From Xanthomonas cucurbitae (GTDB taxonomy: Bacteria; Pseudomonadota; Gammaproteobacteria; Xanthomonadales; Xanthomonadaceae): a DNA stretch of 64,000 nucleotides. The stretch's first letter is position 1. Each line of letters begins with the position of its first letter. The position numbers and the translations under genes were made by a program. Below, in pieces: positions 22,397-30,522 of the stretch. The stretch spans positions 1 through 64,000 of the forward strand of contig NZ_MDED01000007.1 in NCBI RefSeq assembly GCF_002939885.1, written 5' to 3'. The notes below the pieces were generated by a model. The model was not told where the DNA came from and did not search any database. It saw only the letters and a list, made by a program, of their open reading frames with translations.

Positions 22397-23970
22397 TTAG
22401 TAGCTGGCCCTGAGGGTTACACCGGAGAACGTGCTGAAGGCCTTGACGCGCACGAAATAGGTTCCCGAGGGTGCACTGATGTTGCAGGTTTCAGTATTGC
22501 CGTCGAGAAACGGCCGGCAGGCGTAGGCGGTGTCGGTCGGCGCACTGCCGGCACGGACATACAGATCCGCATCGCCGCTACCGCCACTGATGGCTACCGT
22601 CAGCGTGCCGCTGCCGGCGGGCACGGTGATGGTGTAGTTCAGCTCTGCGCCCGTCGCTGCGGTCAGCCCCGTGACCGGGGTGCCATTGCTGAGGGTGTTG
22701 CCACCACCACCGCCACCACCATTCTCGCCGTCGCGCGCCGCTGTCACCGCGGCATCGGCATTGACGATGCCAGCACCGCAACCGCCCGAACACGCACCCG
22801 GCAGTGCCCGCGCCGTGTTCTTCAGCAGGGTTTCCACCGCCGCGGGCGTCAATGGCGCCGGAGCGACCGACTGCACCAGAGCAACCACGCCGGCCACATG
22901 CGGCGCCGCCATCGAGGTGCCATCGTAGGACGCATAGCTGGCGTTGCCTGGCGTGGTGGTGCCGCTATTGAGCGTGGACAGGATCCCCGAGCCTGGTGCG
23001 GACACATCGATCCCGGCACCGAAGTTGGAATAACTGGCCCGGGCGCCGGCCGTGGTGGTGGCCGCCACCGCGATCACGTTGTTGCAATTGGCCGGCAACG
23101 CGGTGGAGACATTGACCGAACTGTTGCCGGCTGCCGCTACCACGGTGGTACCACGCGAAACCGCGCCATTGCCAGCACGCGCACCGGTACCACCTTGGCA
23201 TTGAAGGCAGTACCCGCTACGCCGGTGGTGTTGTTGGTCACTGCCGCCACCGTGCCGGCGACATGGGTGCCGTGCCAGCTGGAATTGGAAATGGCACAGC
23301 CCGACGTCGAGTTCCAGTCGCCTTCGTCGGCAGCGTTGCTGTCACGCCCGTCACCGTCGCGCGCGGTGCTGGCATCGGTGATGAAGTCATAGCCCGGCAG
23401 CATGTTCGCGTTCAGGTCCGGATGGTTGGTAATGCCGGTATCGATCACCGCCACCACCACATTGGCACCGGAGGACTTGTCCCAGGCCGAGCGGATGTTG
23501 AGGCCGGCATTGGTGGTGCCAAATGCCCACTGCTCGGACAGGCGGGCGTCGTTGGGGGTCAGCGTGGCGTGCAGCAGCTGGTCCACTTCCACGGCCTGCA
23601 CGCTCGGATCTGCGGCCAGCTGGCGCATCAGCGCCTCGGCTTCGACACGATCCAGCGCGCGATCGGTCTTGACCAGCTCCGGTCCCAGCGCCAGGCGGCG
23701 GACCGGGTTCAGGCCCAGCGCCTTGCCGGCCCTGGCCGGCATCGCCCGCGCGGCGGCACGCAGCGAGGTGCCCAGGGCGGTGGGGTTGGCCAGCGCGGTG
23801 GCGCCGTCCTTGTAGGTCACGATGAATTTCTGGTGGGTCGGGGCACTGGCCAGGCCATCCAGGTAGACCTCGCCGGCAAAGGCCGGGGTGGCCAGCACCA
23901 GGGAGGTCAGCGCGGTGGCGCTGGCGATGGTGAGCACGCGACGGCGCGTGTGCAGAGCTGCGTTCGACAT
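22397..23970 (-). pseudogene. Subtilisin-like protease copy 3, internal deletion and frameshift
   Basis: Two out-of-frame pieces make one gene. The 5' piece (from ATG 23970) has the signal peptide, propeptide, Asp and His motifs and ends after VVPVRVL with a shifted tail and stop. The 3' piece resumes at NGAVSRGTT and carries AAGNSS, GTSMAAPH and a PPC domain to 22397. Compared with copy 1, about 54 codons between RVLG and AVSRG are missing at 23160-23190, and the frame changes. The lost part includes the substrate-binding SLGG strand, so no active enzyme is expected. Confidence 0.9.
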
Positions 23971-24294
23971 CGAATTCCCTTCCAGATCAAAAAGATAGCC
24001 GCCGTGGCGGTGTAATCGGCAACATCTGTACTGTTTGGTGCCGAGCCCCGGATCGCCCCTTTTGTTATCGATCCGTTCAGCGAACCTAACCCACTTGAAG
24101 CGAACCGAACAATACATAATTGGCATTTCCAGAAACTAATTTGCCAATCTGTGACACACGGCAGTCATGTTCAGCCCGCTTCGCCCATTCAGGCGACTTG
24201 GTTAGGCTGTCTTTGCTGCATAGCGATCGAATTGAGCACAAAAAAGCCCCCGCGCTGACACGCGGAGGCCTGTTTTGTGCCGTCGAGCGCTGGT
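23971..24294. other. Gap upstream of protease copy 3 and downstream of ilvE
   Basis: No gene is seen. It contains the ilvE terminator (24240-24269). It also holds an AT-richer stretch with the dyad TTGGCA (24120-24125) / TGCCAA (24142-24147), which may belong to the promoter of the broken protease gene. Confidence 0.55.
24240..24269 (-). terminator. Rho-independent terminator of ilvE
   Basis: On the minus strand GCCTCCGCG pairs with CGCGGGGGC (24246-24269) and is followed directly by six T residues (24240-24245). It lies about 25 bases past the ilvE stop codon. Confidence 0.88.
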
Positions 24295-25380
24295 TTAGGA
24301 CAAACGTACCAACCAGCCGTGGCGGTCCGGGAGGCGCCCGTACTGGATGTCGGTCAGCTCCTGGCGTAACGACATGGTGACTTCGCCCGCCGGCGCGGCG
24401 AGATTGCCGACCGCAAATCCCTCGCCCTTGAGCTCGCCGATCGGGGTGACCACCGCCGCCGTGCCACAGGCGAACACCTCGGCGATCTCGCCGGAGGCCA
24501 CGCCCTGCTTCCACTCGTCGATGGCGACCTTGCGCTCGACCACGCGCATACCACGGTCGCGGGCCAGCTGCAGGATGCTGTCGCGGGTGATGCCTTCCAG
24601 GATGCTGCCGGACAATTCCGGCGTCACCAGCGTGCCGTCCTTGTAGACCAGGAACACGTTCATGCCGCCCAGCTCTTCGATGTACTTGCCTTCCACCGGG
24701 TCCAGGAACAGCACCTGCGAGCAGCCCTGGGCCTGGGCCTTTTGCTGCGGCAGCAGGGAAGCGGCGTAGTTGCCACCACACTTGGCCGCGCCGGTGCCGC
24801 CCTTGGCAGCACGCGCGTACTCGGTGGACAACCAGATCGATACCGGCGCCACGCCCTTGGCGAAATACGGGCCGGCCGGGCTGGCGATCACGTAGTACGA
24901 GGCCTTGTGCGCGGCGCGCACGCCCAGGAAGGCCTCATCGGCAATCATGAAGGGGCGGAAATACAGGCTGGTTTCCGGTGCCGACGGCACCCAGCCGCCA
25001 TCCACGGCCACCAGCTGGCGCAGCGATTCGACAAACAGGTCCACCGGCAGTTCCGGCAGCGCCAGACGCCGCGCGGAGCGCTGCAGGCGCGCGCCATTGG
25101 CGTCAGGGCGGAAGGTCCAGATCGACCCATCGGCATGCCGGTAGGCCTTGATGCCTTCGAAGATCTCCTGGCCGTAATGCAGCACCGAGGCAGCCGGATC
25201 CAGCTGCAGCGGGCCGTAGGCGCGCACCTGCGCGTCATGCCAGCCCTGCTCGCTGCTCCAGGAGATGGCGACCATGTGGTCGGTGAAATGCAGCCCGAAG
25301 CCGGGCGCGGCGAGGATCACGGACAGTTCGTCGGCCGTGCGCGGCGATGGGGAACGGGTGGAAGCGAAGGACACGGACAC
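24295..25380 (-). CDS. ilvE: Branched-chain amino-acid aminotransferase
   Basis: A 361-residue PLP enzyme of fold type IV, the longer BCAT class. It transfers amino groups between glutamate and the oxo-acids of leucine, isoleucine and valine. The PLP Lys is in GTGAAKCGGNYAAS; LHYGQEIFEGIKAYR and the C-terminal CGTAAVVTPI are typical. The start is taken as GTG at 25380 (MSVSFAST), since no good ATG lies upstream. It follows sufT by 65 bases on the same strand and ends in a strong terminator. Confidence 0.94.
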   Translation of the reverse strand: MSVSFASTRSPSPRTADELSVILAAPGFGLHFTDHMVAISWSSEQGWHDAQVRAYGPLQLDPAASVLHYGQEIFEGIKAYRHADGSIWTFRPDANGARLQRSARRLALPELPVDLFVESLRQLVAVDGGWVPSAPETSLYFRPFMIADEAFLGVRAAHKASYYVIASPAGPYFAKGVAPVSIWLSTEYARAAKGGTGAAKCGGNYAASLLPQQKAQAQGCSQVLFLDPVEGKYIEELGGMNVFLVYKDGTLVTPELSGSILEGITRDSILQLARDRGMRVVERKVAIDEWKQGVASGEIAEVFACGTAAVVTPIGELKGEGFAVGNLAAPAGEVTMSLRQELTDIQYGRLPDRHGWLVRLS

Positions 25381-25445
25381 CGGAAGATTCCTGTATGGCG
25401 GGCGAGAGGACGCGGCGCCACATCGGTGGACATGGCGCCTGGCGA

Positions 25446-26000
25446 TCAGAGCATGCCGGTCTCGAGACGGGCCGCTTCGGACATCATATGCCGGCCCCAT
25501 GGCGGGTCGAACACCAGCTCGACATCGGCCTCGGCAATGGTCGGAATCATTTCCAGCTTGCTGCGCACGTCGTCGACCAGAATCTCGCCCATGCCGCAGC
25601 CGGGCGCGGTGAGCGTCATCTTGACGTCCACCCGCCGCTGGCGATCTTCCTCGCGATGGCCCAGCACCGCTTCGTACACCAGGCCCAGATCGACGATATT
25701 GAACGGAATCTCCGGGTCGAAGCAGGTGCGCAGCTGCTGCCACACCAGCGCTTCGACCTCCTCGTCACTGGCGTTGTCGGGCAGCTCCAGCCCCGGCGGG
25801 GCTTGCTTGCCGATCGCATCGCCGTCCTTGCCGGCAATGCGGAACAGATTGCCTTCGACAAATACGGTATAGCTGCCACCAAGCGCCTGGGTGATATAGC
25901 CGTAACTGCCGGCGGGCAGGGTCACCGAATCGCCCTGCGGCACCATGACGGCATCGCAATCGCGTTCGAACTGGACGGGTTCGCTGCTACGGGAATACAT
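25446..26000 (-). CDS. sufT: Fe-S assembly accessory protein SufT (DUF59)
   Basis: A 184-residue protein. The C-terminal half is the DUF59/MIP18 domain (about 80-170), with PEIPFNIVDLGLVYE and the metal-site segment TLTAPGCGMGE. The N-terminal extension (about 1-75) is typical of SufT. It helps mature Fe-S proteins. Other suf genes are not in view. It is followed by ilvE; BCAT is not itself an Fe-S enzyme, although the dehydratase IlvD of the same pathway is. Confidence 0.9.
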   Translation of the reverse strand: MYSRSSEPVQFERDCDAVMVPQGDSVTLPAGSYGYITQALGGSYTVFVEGNLFRIAGKDGDAIGKQAPPGLELPDNASDEEVEALVWQQLRTCFDPEIPFNIVDLGLVYEAVLGHREEDRQRRVDVKMTLTAPGCGMGEILVDDVRSKLEMIPTIAEADVELVFDPPWGRHMMSEAARLETGML

Positions 26001-26174
26001 GGGCTGGATATGGGGCCGCGCCGGACGCGCGCAAGTCGGCCATTCTAGCCGAGCGCGGCGACGCCGGCCCTGGCGACCGCAGCAACTGGCAGCGACGCTG
26101 CATTCCATCCGGGCATGCAGGGCGGCGCAACGTATGCGATGCGCTCTATCATGTCGGCACTGCCAGGAGCTCCA

Positions 26175-26594
26175 ATGCCGCCCACTTCCGCGTCCGCCAG
26201 AACCGTCCACTGGCTCTGGCCCCCGCTCCTGCTGCTGGGATGCGCCACCGCGCTCATCGCCTGGCTGCTCATCGCCCTGACGCTCGGCAACCAGGCCGGC
26301 TGGATGGCGGTGCTGGTCGCGCTGGAGGCGGCCTGGATGCTGCGCCTGGGCACCCTGCGTCGCGGCCCGTTGCGGATCGGCATGGCGGTGGCGGCAACCG
26401 CGCTGGTCATCGTCGGTGCCAATTGGGGCATCGCCTCGGCGCAGTTCGGCGGGCCGCTGGGCCTGGACCCATGGGATTCGGCGCAGAAAATGGGCCCCCA
26501 CCTGGCCTGGACCCTGCTGCAACTGGCCACCAACGGCTTCGACCTGCTGTGCTACGCCGCCGCGCTGGTGCTGGCATGGTGGGCCGCGCGCTGA
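26175..26594 (+). CDS. Small integral membrane protein of unknown function
   Basis: A 139-residue hydrophobic protein with about four membrane segments (about 14-36, 38-55, 64-82 and 106-130). No family is recognised. The ATG at 26175 is chosen because AGGAG lies six bases upstream; an in-frame ATG at 26115 has no such site. It is a single gene between divergent sufT and a repeat-filled gap. Confidence 0.75.
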   Translation: MPPTSASARTVHWLWPPLLLLGCATALIAWLLIALTLGNQAGWMAVLVALEAAWMLRLGTLRRGPLRIGMAVAATALVIVGANWGIASAQFGGPLGLDPWDSAQKMGPHLAWTLLQLATNGFDLLCYAAALVLAWWAAR

Positions 26595-26750
26595 CTCGGG
26601 TGCGGCCGTTGCAGTCGCCAACCCAGGAGTTGATTGACGCTGATGCGTCACCCGTGCCGTTTCGCGTGACGTGGCTCCTCAAACGCCATCGTTGCTGGTT
26701 TGCGACCACTCAGCGATATCTGGGAAAGCGCTGCGTGCTTGCTGCGGGGC

Positions 26751-26852
26751 CCTTGCCCGCCCACCATCGCAGGACACGCCGCAAGTACGTCCCTGTAGGC
26801 TCTTACGCGGCATCCATGCCGCGTAAGGTCCCGCGACGGTGGGCGGGCAAGG
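26751..26852. repeat. Nested palindromic repeat module, copy 1
   Basis: The outer arms CCTTGCCCGCCCACCATCGC (26751-26770) and its complement (26833-26852) match at 19 of 20 positions. Inside lies a second perfect hairpin, CTTACGCGGCAT (26802-26813) / ATGCCGCGTAAG (26816-26827). The segment GGACACGCCG ... TGTAGGCTC between them recurs in reverse complement in copy 2. Confidence 0.85.
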
Positions 26853-26911
26853 ACCAAGTCACGTTGGTCGGTGTGCAGCGTTTCAACCGAGCGACCGTCC
26901 ACGTGCGGTCT

Positions 26912-26999
26912 CCTCGCCGCTTGCGGGACCGTTGGCGGCAGGGATGCCGCCATCGAGCCTGCATGGATGGATTCACGGCGTGTCCCGCAGGCGGTGAGG
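26912..26999. repeat. Nested palindromic repeat module, copy 2 (opposite orientation)
   Basis: The outer arms CCTCGCCGCTTGCGGGAC (26912-26929) and GTCCCGCAGGCGGTGAGG (26982-26999) match at 16 of 18 positions. The inner hairpin is GGCGGCA (26934-26940) / TGCCGCC (26945-26951). Read on the minus strand it repeats the order of copy 1 (GGACACGCCG, CAGGCTC, GGCATCC, GGTCCCGC). Confidence 0.85.
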
Positions 27000-27130
27000 G
27001 CACCGCGCACTCGACGCACAGGACGTGTGATCCGGGCATCTGAGCGCACCTGGCAACACCACGGCGCACACCCGACCGACCGTTGGCTTGTCACCTGCGC
27101 AGTCGAGCGCGACCGCAATACACCAAACGC

Positions 27131-28588
27131 TCAATGCCCGCCCCCATCCAGCGCCTTCAACTCGCTGACCAGCGCGCCTGCCGCCTCGGCCCCGTCGCCA
27201 TAGAGCATGCGGGTATTGTCGGCGTAGAACAGCGCGTTCTCGATGCCGGCAAATCCGGTCCCCTTGCCGCGCTTGATGACCACGGTGTTGCGTGAATTGA
27301 CCACGTCCAGGATCGGCATGCCGTAGATCGGGCTGGCCGGGTCGGTCCTGGCCACCGGGTTGACCACGTCGTTGGCGCCGATCACCAGCGAGACGTCGGT
27401 GCTGGCGAATTCCGGATTGATGTCGTCCATGTCGGCGATCAGGTCGTAGGGCACGCCGGCTTCGGCCAGCAGCACGTTCATATGCCCGGGCATGCGCCCG
27501 GCCACCGGATGGATCGCGAACGTCACCTTGACCCCGCGTGCGATCAGCCGCTGCGCCAGCTCCCAGATCTTGTGCTGCGCCTGCGCCACCGCCATGCCGT
27601 AGCCGGGCACGATCACCACCCGCTCGGCGAAGGCCATCATCGCGGCCACGTCGCCGGCCTCGATGGGTTTTTGCGCGCCGCTGATGTCCTGCGCCTGCCC
27701 GCCCCCGCCGAAGTTGGAAAACAGCACGCCGCTGATCGGCCGGTTCATCGCCTTGGCCATCAGCCGCGTCAGCAGGATGCCGGCCGCGCCCACCATCATG
27801 CCGGCGATGATGAGCGCTTCGTTGCCCAGCACATAACCTTCGAACGCCACTGCCAGCCCGGTGAAGGCGTTGTACAGCGAGATCACCACCGGCATGTCGG
27901 CGCCACCGATCGGCAGCGTCATCAGCACGCCCAGCGCCAGCGCCACTACGAAGAAGCCGATGATCGCCGCCGGCTGCAGGCTGCTCGCCGCCCAGATGCC
28001 GAGCACCACTCCCGCCAGTGCCACCACCAGATTGAAGACCTGCTGGCCGGGGAAGGTCACCCGCCGGTCGAGCCGTCCGTCGAGCTTGGCCCAGGCGATG
28101 ATCGAACCGGACAAGGACACCGCACCGATTGCCGAGCCGATCACCGCCAGCACCACGGTGGTGGTGTCCGGCCGCCGTGCGGCCAGTTCGGCGATGGCCT
28201 GCGCGCTCCAGTGCGCGGTGTCGCGGTTGGCAAGGAACGAAAACCGCAGCAGTTCCACCGCCCCGATCGCCGCCGCCGAGCCGCCGCCCATGCCGTTGTA
28301 CAGCGCCACCATCTGCGGCATGTCGGTGATGGCCACCTTCCTGGCCGACCACCACGCCACCCCGGTACCGATCGCCAGCGCCGCCAGGATCAGCGGCACG
28401 TTGTGCAATTCGGGCAGGAAGAACGTGGCGACCGTGGCGATCAGCATGCCCAGCCCGGCCCAGCGGATGCCGCTGCGCGCGGTCAGTGGCGAGGCCATGC
28501 GTTGCAGGCCCAGCAGGAACAAGGTGGCGGCCACCAGGTAGCTGGATTTGACCAGCCACGACAACAACTCGGGAGTGGACACGTTCAC
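27131..28588 (-). CDS. pntB: NAD(P) transhydrogenase subunit beta
   Basis: A 485-residue inner-membrane protein with about nine membrane helices (1-265) and a C-terminal NADP(H)-binding domain III. That domain has VPGYGMAVAQAQHK, DDINPEFASTDV, VIGANDVVNP and KRGKGTGFAGIEN. With the alpha subunits it couples proton inflow to hydride transfer from NADH to NADP+. The GTG start overlaps the pntAb stop by four bases. Confidence 0.97.
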   Translation of the reverse strand: MNVSTPELLSWLVKSSYLVAATLFLLGLQRMASPLTARSGIRWAGLGMLIATVATFFLPELHNVPLILAALAIGTGVAWWSARKVAITDMPQMVALYNGMGGGSAAAIGAVELLRFSFLANRDTAHWSAQAIAELAARRPDTTTVVLAVIGSAIGAVSLSGSIIAWAKLDGRLDRRVTFPGQQVFNLVVALAGVVLGIWAASSLQPAAIIGFFVVALALGVLMTLPIGGADMPVVISLYNAFTGLAVAFEGYVLGNEALIIAGMMVGAAGILLTRLMAKAMNRPISGVLFSNFGGGGQAQDISGAQKPIEAGDVAAMMAFAERVVIVPGYGMAVAQAQHKIWELAQRLIARGVKVTFAIHPVAGRMPGHMNVLLAEAGVPYDLIADMDDINPEFASTDVSLVIGANDVVNPVARTDPASPIYGMPILDVVNSRNTVVIKRGKGTGFAGIENALFYADNTRMLYGDGAEAAGALVSELKALDGGGH

Positions 28589-28893
28589 GACGCCTCCCCG
28601 CCCGGCGGCTTGCGACGGCTGGGCTTGAACATGTCCAGCATGCGCTCGGTCACCACGTAGCCGCCGGCGGCATTGCCCGCGCCCAGCGCCACGGCCACGA
28701 AGCCCAGCGCCTTCTCCAGCGTGGTATCGGCATGTCCCAGCACCACCATCGCCCCGATCAGCACGATGCCATGGATGAAGTTGGACCCGGACATCAGCGG
28801 CGTATGCAGGATCACCGGCACCCGCGAGATGATGACGTGGCCAGCGATGGCCGCCAGCATGAAGATGTACAGCGCTACGAAACCGTCACTCAT
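28585..28893 (-). CDS. pntAb: NAD(P) transhydrogenase subunit alpha-2 (membrane part)
   Basis: A protein of about 102 residues with three membrane helices, equivalent to the C-terminal membrane part of E. coli PntA. It includes HVIISRVPVILHTPLMSGSN and the GYVVTERMLDMF tail. The ATG at 28893 has a GGAG upstream; a start at 28908 would add five residues. The NAD-binding alpha-1 subunit (pntAa) is not adjacent but 1.6 kb upstream. Confidence 0.95.
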   Translation of the reverse strand: MSDGFVALYIFMLAAIAGHVIISRVPVILHTPLMSGSNFIHGIVLIGAMVVLGHADTTLEKALGFVAVALGAGNAAGGYVVTERMLDMFKPSRRKPPGGEAS

Positions 28894-29007
28894 GGTCGAT
28901 CGCTCCACTGGCCGGTGCGGCCCTGCCGATCATACCCATCCAGCGGGCGTGTCAACCGAACCGTCACTCAGCCGTTGACGTCGTATCGTCCTCGCGGAAG
29001 CTACGCT

Positions 29008-29568
29008 GTGCTGGTGGGAACCCCTTTCGATCCGCAGCCTGCGGCCCCGGCCGCCGCCCCCGTGTCGCTGGATGCCTTCCTGGCCGGCATCGGCCCGCGT
29101 GCGTTCCGCTTTGCCGAGGCCGGCCTGCGTCATCGCGAAGACGCGCTGGATGCCGTGCAGGACGCCATGGTGAAGCTGCTCGGTTACCGCGAGCGCCCGG
29201 CCGAAGAATGGACGCCGCTGTTCTGGAGCATCCTGCGCAGCCGCATCATCGACCTGCAGCGCCGGCGCAGCTTTCGTTTGAAGTTCTGGGCGCCAGCCGA
29301 GCGCAGCGATGACGAAGGTCACATCGACTGGGCCGACCCCGGCGTCGGCCCGGCCGGGCAACAGCAACACCAGCAGGCTTATCAGCGGCTGGTCCACGCG
29401 CTGCGCGGCCTGCCGGCACGCCAGCGCGAAGCCTTCACCCTGCGCGTGCTGGAGGATCTGGACGTGGCCACCACCGCCAAGGCGATGGGCTGCTCCGAAG
29501 GCTCGGTCAAGACGCACCTGTCGCGCGCCCGCGATGCGCTGCAAAAACAGTTTGAGGATTTCCTGTGA
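29008..29568 (+). CDS. ECF-type RNA polymerase sigma factor
   Basis: A sigma70-like factor of about 186 residues. Region 2 includes EDALDAVQDAMVKLLGY and SRIIDLQRRR. Region 4 includes LPARQREAFTLRVLEDLDVATTAKAMGCSEGSVKTHLSRARDALQ. It would direct polymerase to a small regulon. The GTG at 29008 is preferred because GGAAG lies seven bases upstream; GTG 29014 is an alternative. It is coupled by overlaps to two downstream genes and lies opposite the pnt genes. Confidence 0.9.
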   Translation: MLVGTPFDPQPAAPAAAPVSLDAFLAGIGPRAFRFAEAGLRHREDALDAVQDAMVKLLGYRERPAEEWTPLFWSILRSRIIDLQRRRSFRLKFWAPAERSDDEGHIDWADPGVGPAGQQQHQQAYQRLVHALRGLPARQREAFTLRVLEDLDVATTAKAMGCSEGSVKTHLSRARDALQKQFEDFL

Positions 29569-29912
29569 ACCGCTCCCACGATCCGGCCCAGTTCGATGCG
29601 CAGCTGCGCCAGCTGCACGCCAACGCCCTCGACAGCCTGCCGCCGCAGACACTGGCGCGCCTGCGCCAGGCCCGCCAGGCGCCCGCCGCGCGCTTGCGCC
29701 GCGGCCATTGGCTGCTGGCCACCGCCTGCTCGGCGTTGCTGGCGGTCGGGATCGGCCTGCAACTGCGGCCCGGCGACCACACCACGCCGCAGCCGCCGCC
29801 CACCCAGGCGCTCGCCGACACTACCGCGAGCACCGAAACCGACGACCTTCTCACCCAGGACCCGGACCTGTACGTCTGGCTCGGGTCCAACACCGCCCTG
29901 GCCATGGAATGA
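29565..29912 (+). CDS. Small single-pass membrane protein, candidate anti-sigma factor
   Basis: A 115-residue protein. A basic, helical cytoplasmic part (1-46, rich in LARLRQARQ) leads to one membrane helix (about 47-66). An acidic, Pro/Thr-rich outer tail ends LYVWLGSNTALAME. The GTG start overlaps the sigma-factor stop. Size, topology and position fit a membrane anti-sigma factor, but no zinc-binding HxxxCxxC motif is present, so this is inference only. Confidence 0.75.
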   Translation: MNRSHDPAQFDAQLRQLHANALDSLPPQTLARLRQARQAPAARLRRGHWLLATACSALLAVGIGLQLRPGDHTTPQPPPTQALADTTASTETDDLLTQDPDLYVWLGSNTALAME

Positions 29913-30397
29913 GCACGATGACCCGCATCACCCGCCTGCTGTTGACCCTGTTGCTCTGCGCCGGGCCATGTGCGCCGTTGCTGGCACAGGACCAGCCACC
30001 GGGTCCGAAGCCGCTGGATGGTCCCGGACCGCACGGCCCCGGCGCGCGCAACCAGACCTCGATGCCCGATTGGGACCAGCTCAGCCCGCCACAGCGTCAG
30101 GTGCTGATCGACGCCTTGCGCGAGCGCTGGAACGACGTGCCCGAAGAGCGCCCGCGGATGTATCGCCACGCCCGCCGCTGGCTGGACATGACGCCCGAGC
30201 AGCGCAAGCAGGCCAAGGCCGGCATGGACCGCTTCCGCAACATGAGCCCGGAGCAACGCCGCGAAGCCAGGACCTTGTTCGACCGCATGCGCACGCTCAC
30301 TCCCCAACAGCGCAATGCACTACAGCAACGCTGGCAGACGATGAGCCCGGCCGAACGCAGCACCTGGCTGCGCGCGCATCCGCCCACGGAGGATTGA
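29909..30397 (+). CDS. Secreted DUF3106 protein
   Basis: A 162-residue protein with a signal peptide (LLLTLLLCAGPCAPLLAQ). A Pro/Gly-rich segment follows, and then a helical region full of repeated M-T/S-PEQR units such as DMTPEQRKQ, NMSPEQRRE, TLTPQQRNA and TMSPAERST. The repeats are reminiscent of periplasmic CpxP/Spy-like LTxxQ chaperones, although the family is annotated DUF3106. It is the third gene of the sigma-factor operon (ATGA overlap) and could be its periplasmic sensor or effector. Confidence 0.85.
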   Translation: MSTMTRITRLLLTLLLCAGPCAPLLAQDQPPGPKPLDGPGPHGPGARNQTSMPDWDQLSPPQRQVLIDALRERWNDVPEERPRMYRHARRWLDMTPEQRKQAKAGMDRFRNMSPEQRREARTLFDRMRTLTPQQRNALQQRWQTMSPAERSTWLRAHPPTED

Positions 30398-30411
30398 CCC
30401 GCCCCCCCGTC

Positions 30412-30478
30412 GTAGGAGCGCGCCCGAGCGCGGCGGGCATTCCCGGTAACGCGCCGTCGCGCGCAGGCACGCTCCTAC
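30412..30478. repeat. Palindromic GTAGGAGCG repeat, copy A
   Basis: GTAGGAGCG (30412-30420) and CGCTCCTAC (30470-30478) bracket a partly palindromic core with CATTCCCGGTAAC. Copies of the family occur at 37494, 37700, 50285, 52175 and 52321. This one lies between the convergent DUF3106 gene and pntAa. Confidence 0.85.
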
Positions 30479-30522
30479 AAACAGACGGCAGGTTCGACGT
30501 TGCGGGCAACCGATTGGCCGGA

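Larger units (their letters stand above)
26595..27130. other. Gene-free gap filled by two inverted repeat modules
   Basis: No convincing gene is found in these 536 bases. It holds two nested palindromic modules of one family in opposite orientation (26751-26852 and 26912-26999). It separates convergent transcripts, the small membrane protein (plus) and pntB (minus), so the hairpins may also terminate both. Confidence 0.7.

Noticed and set aside
22397-24126. Two separate protease genes
   Set aside because: The two frames are halves of one subtilase. The first ends in a shifted tail after RVL, and the second starts in the middle of the catalytic domain without a signal peptide.
24145-24170. 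Clp/CRP-type site (TGTGA half) upstream of protease copy 3
   Set aside because: Only one half-site matches and the second half is poor. The gene is also broken.
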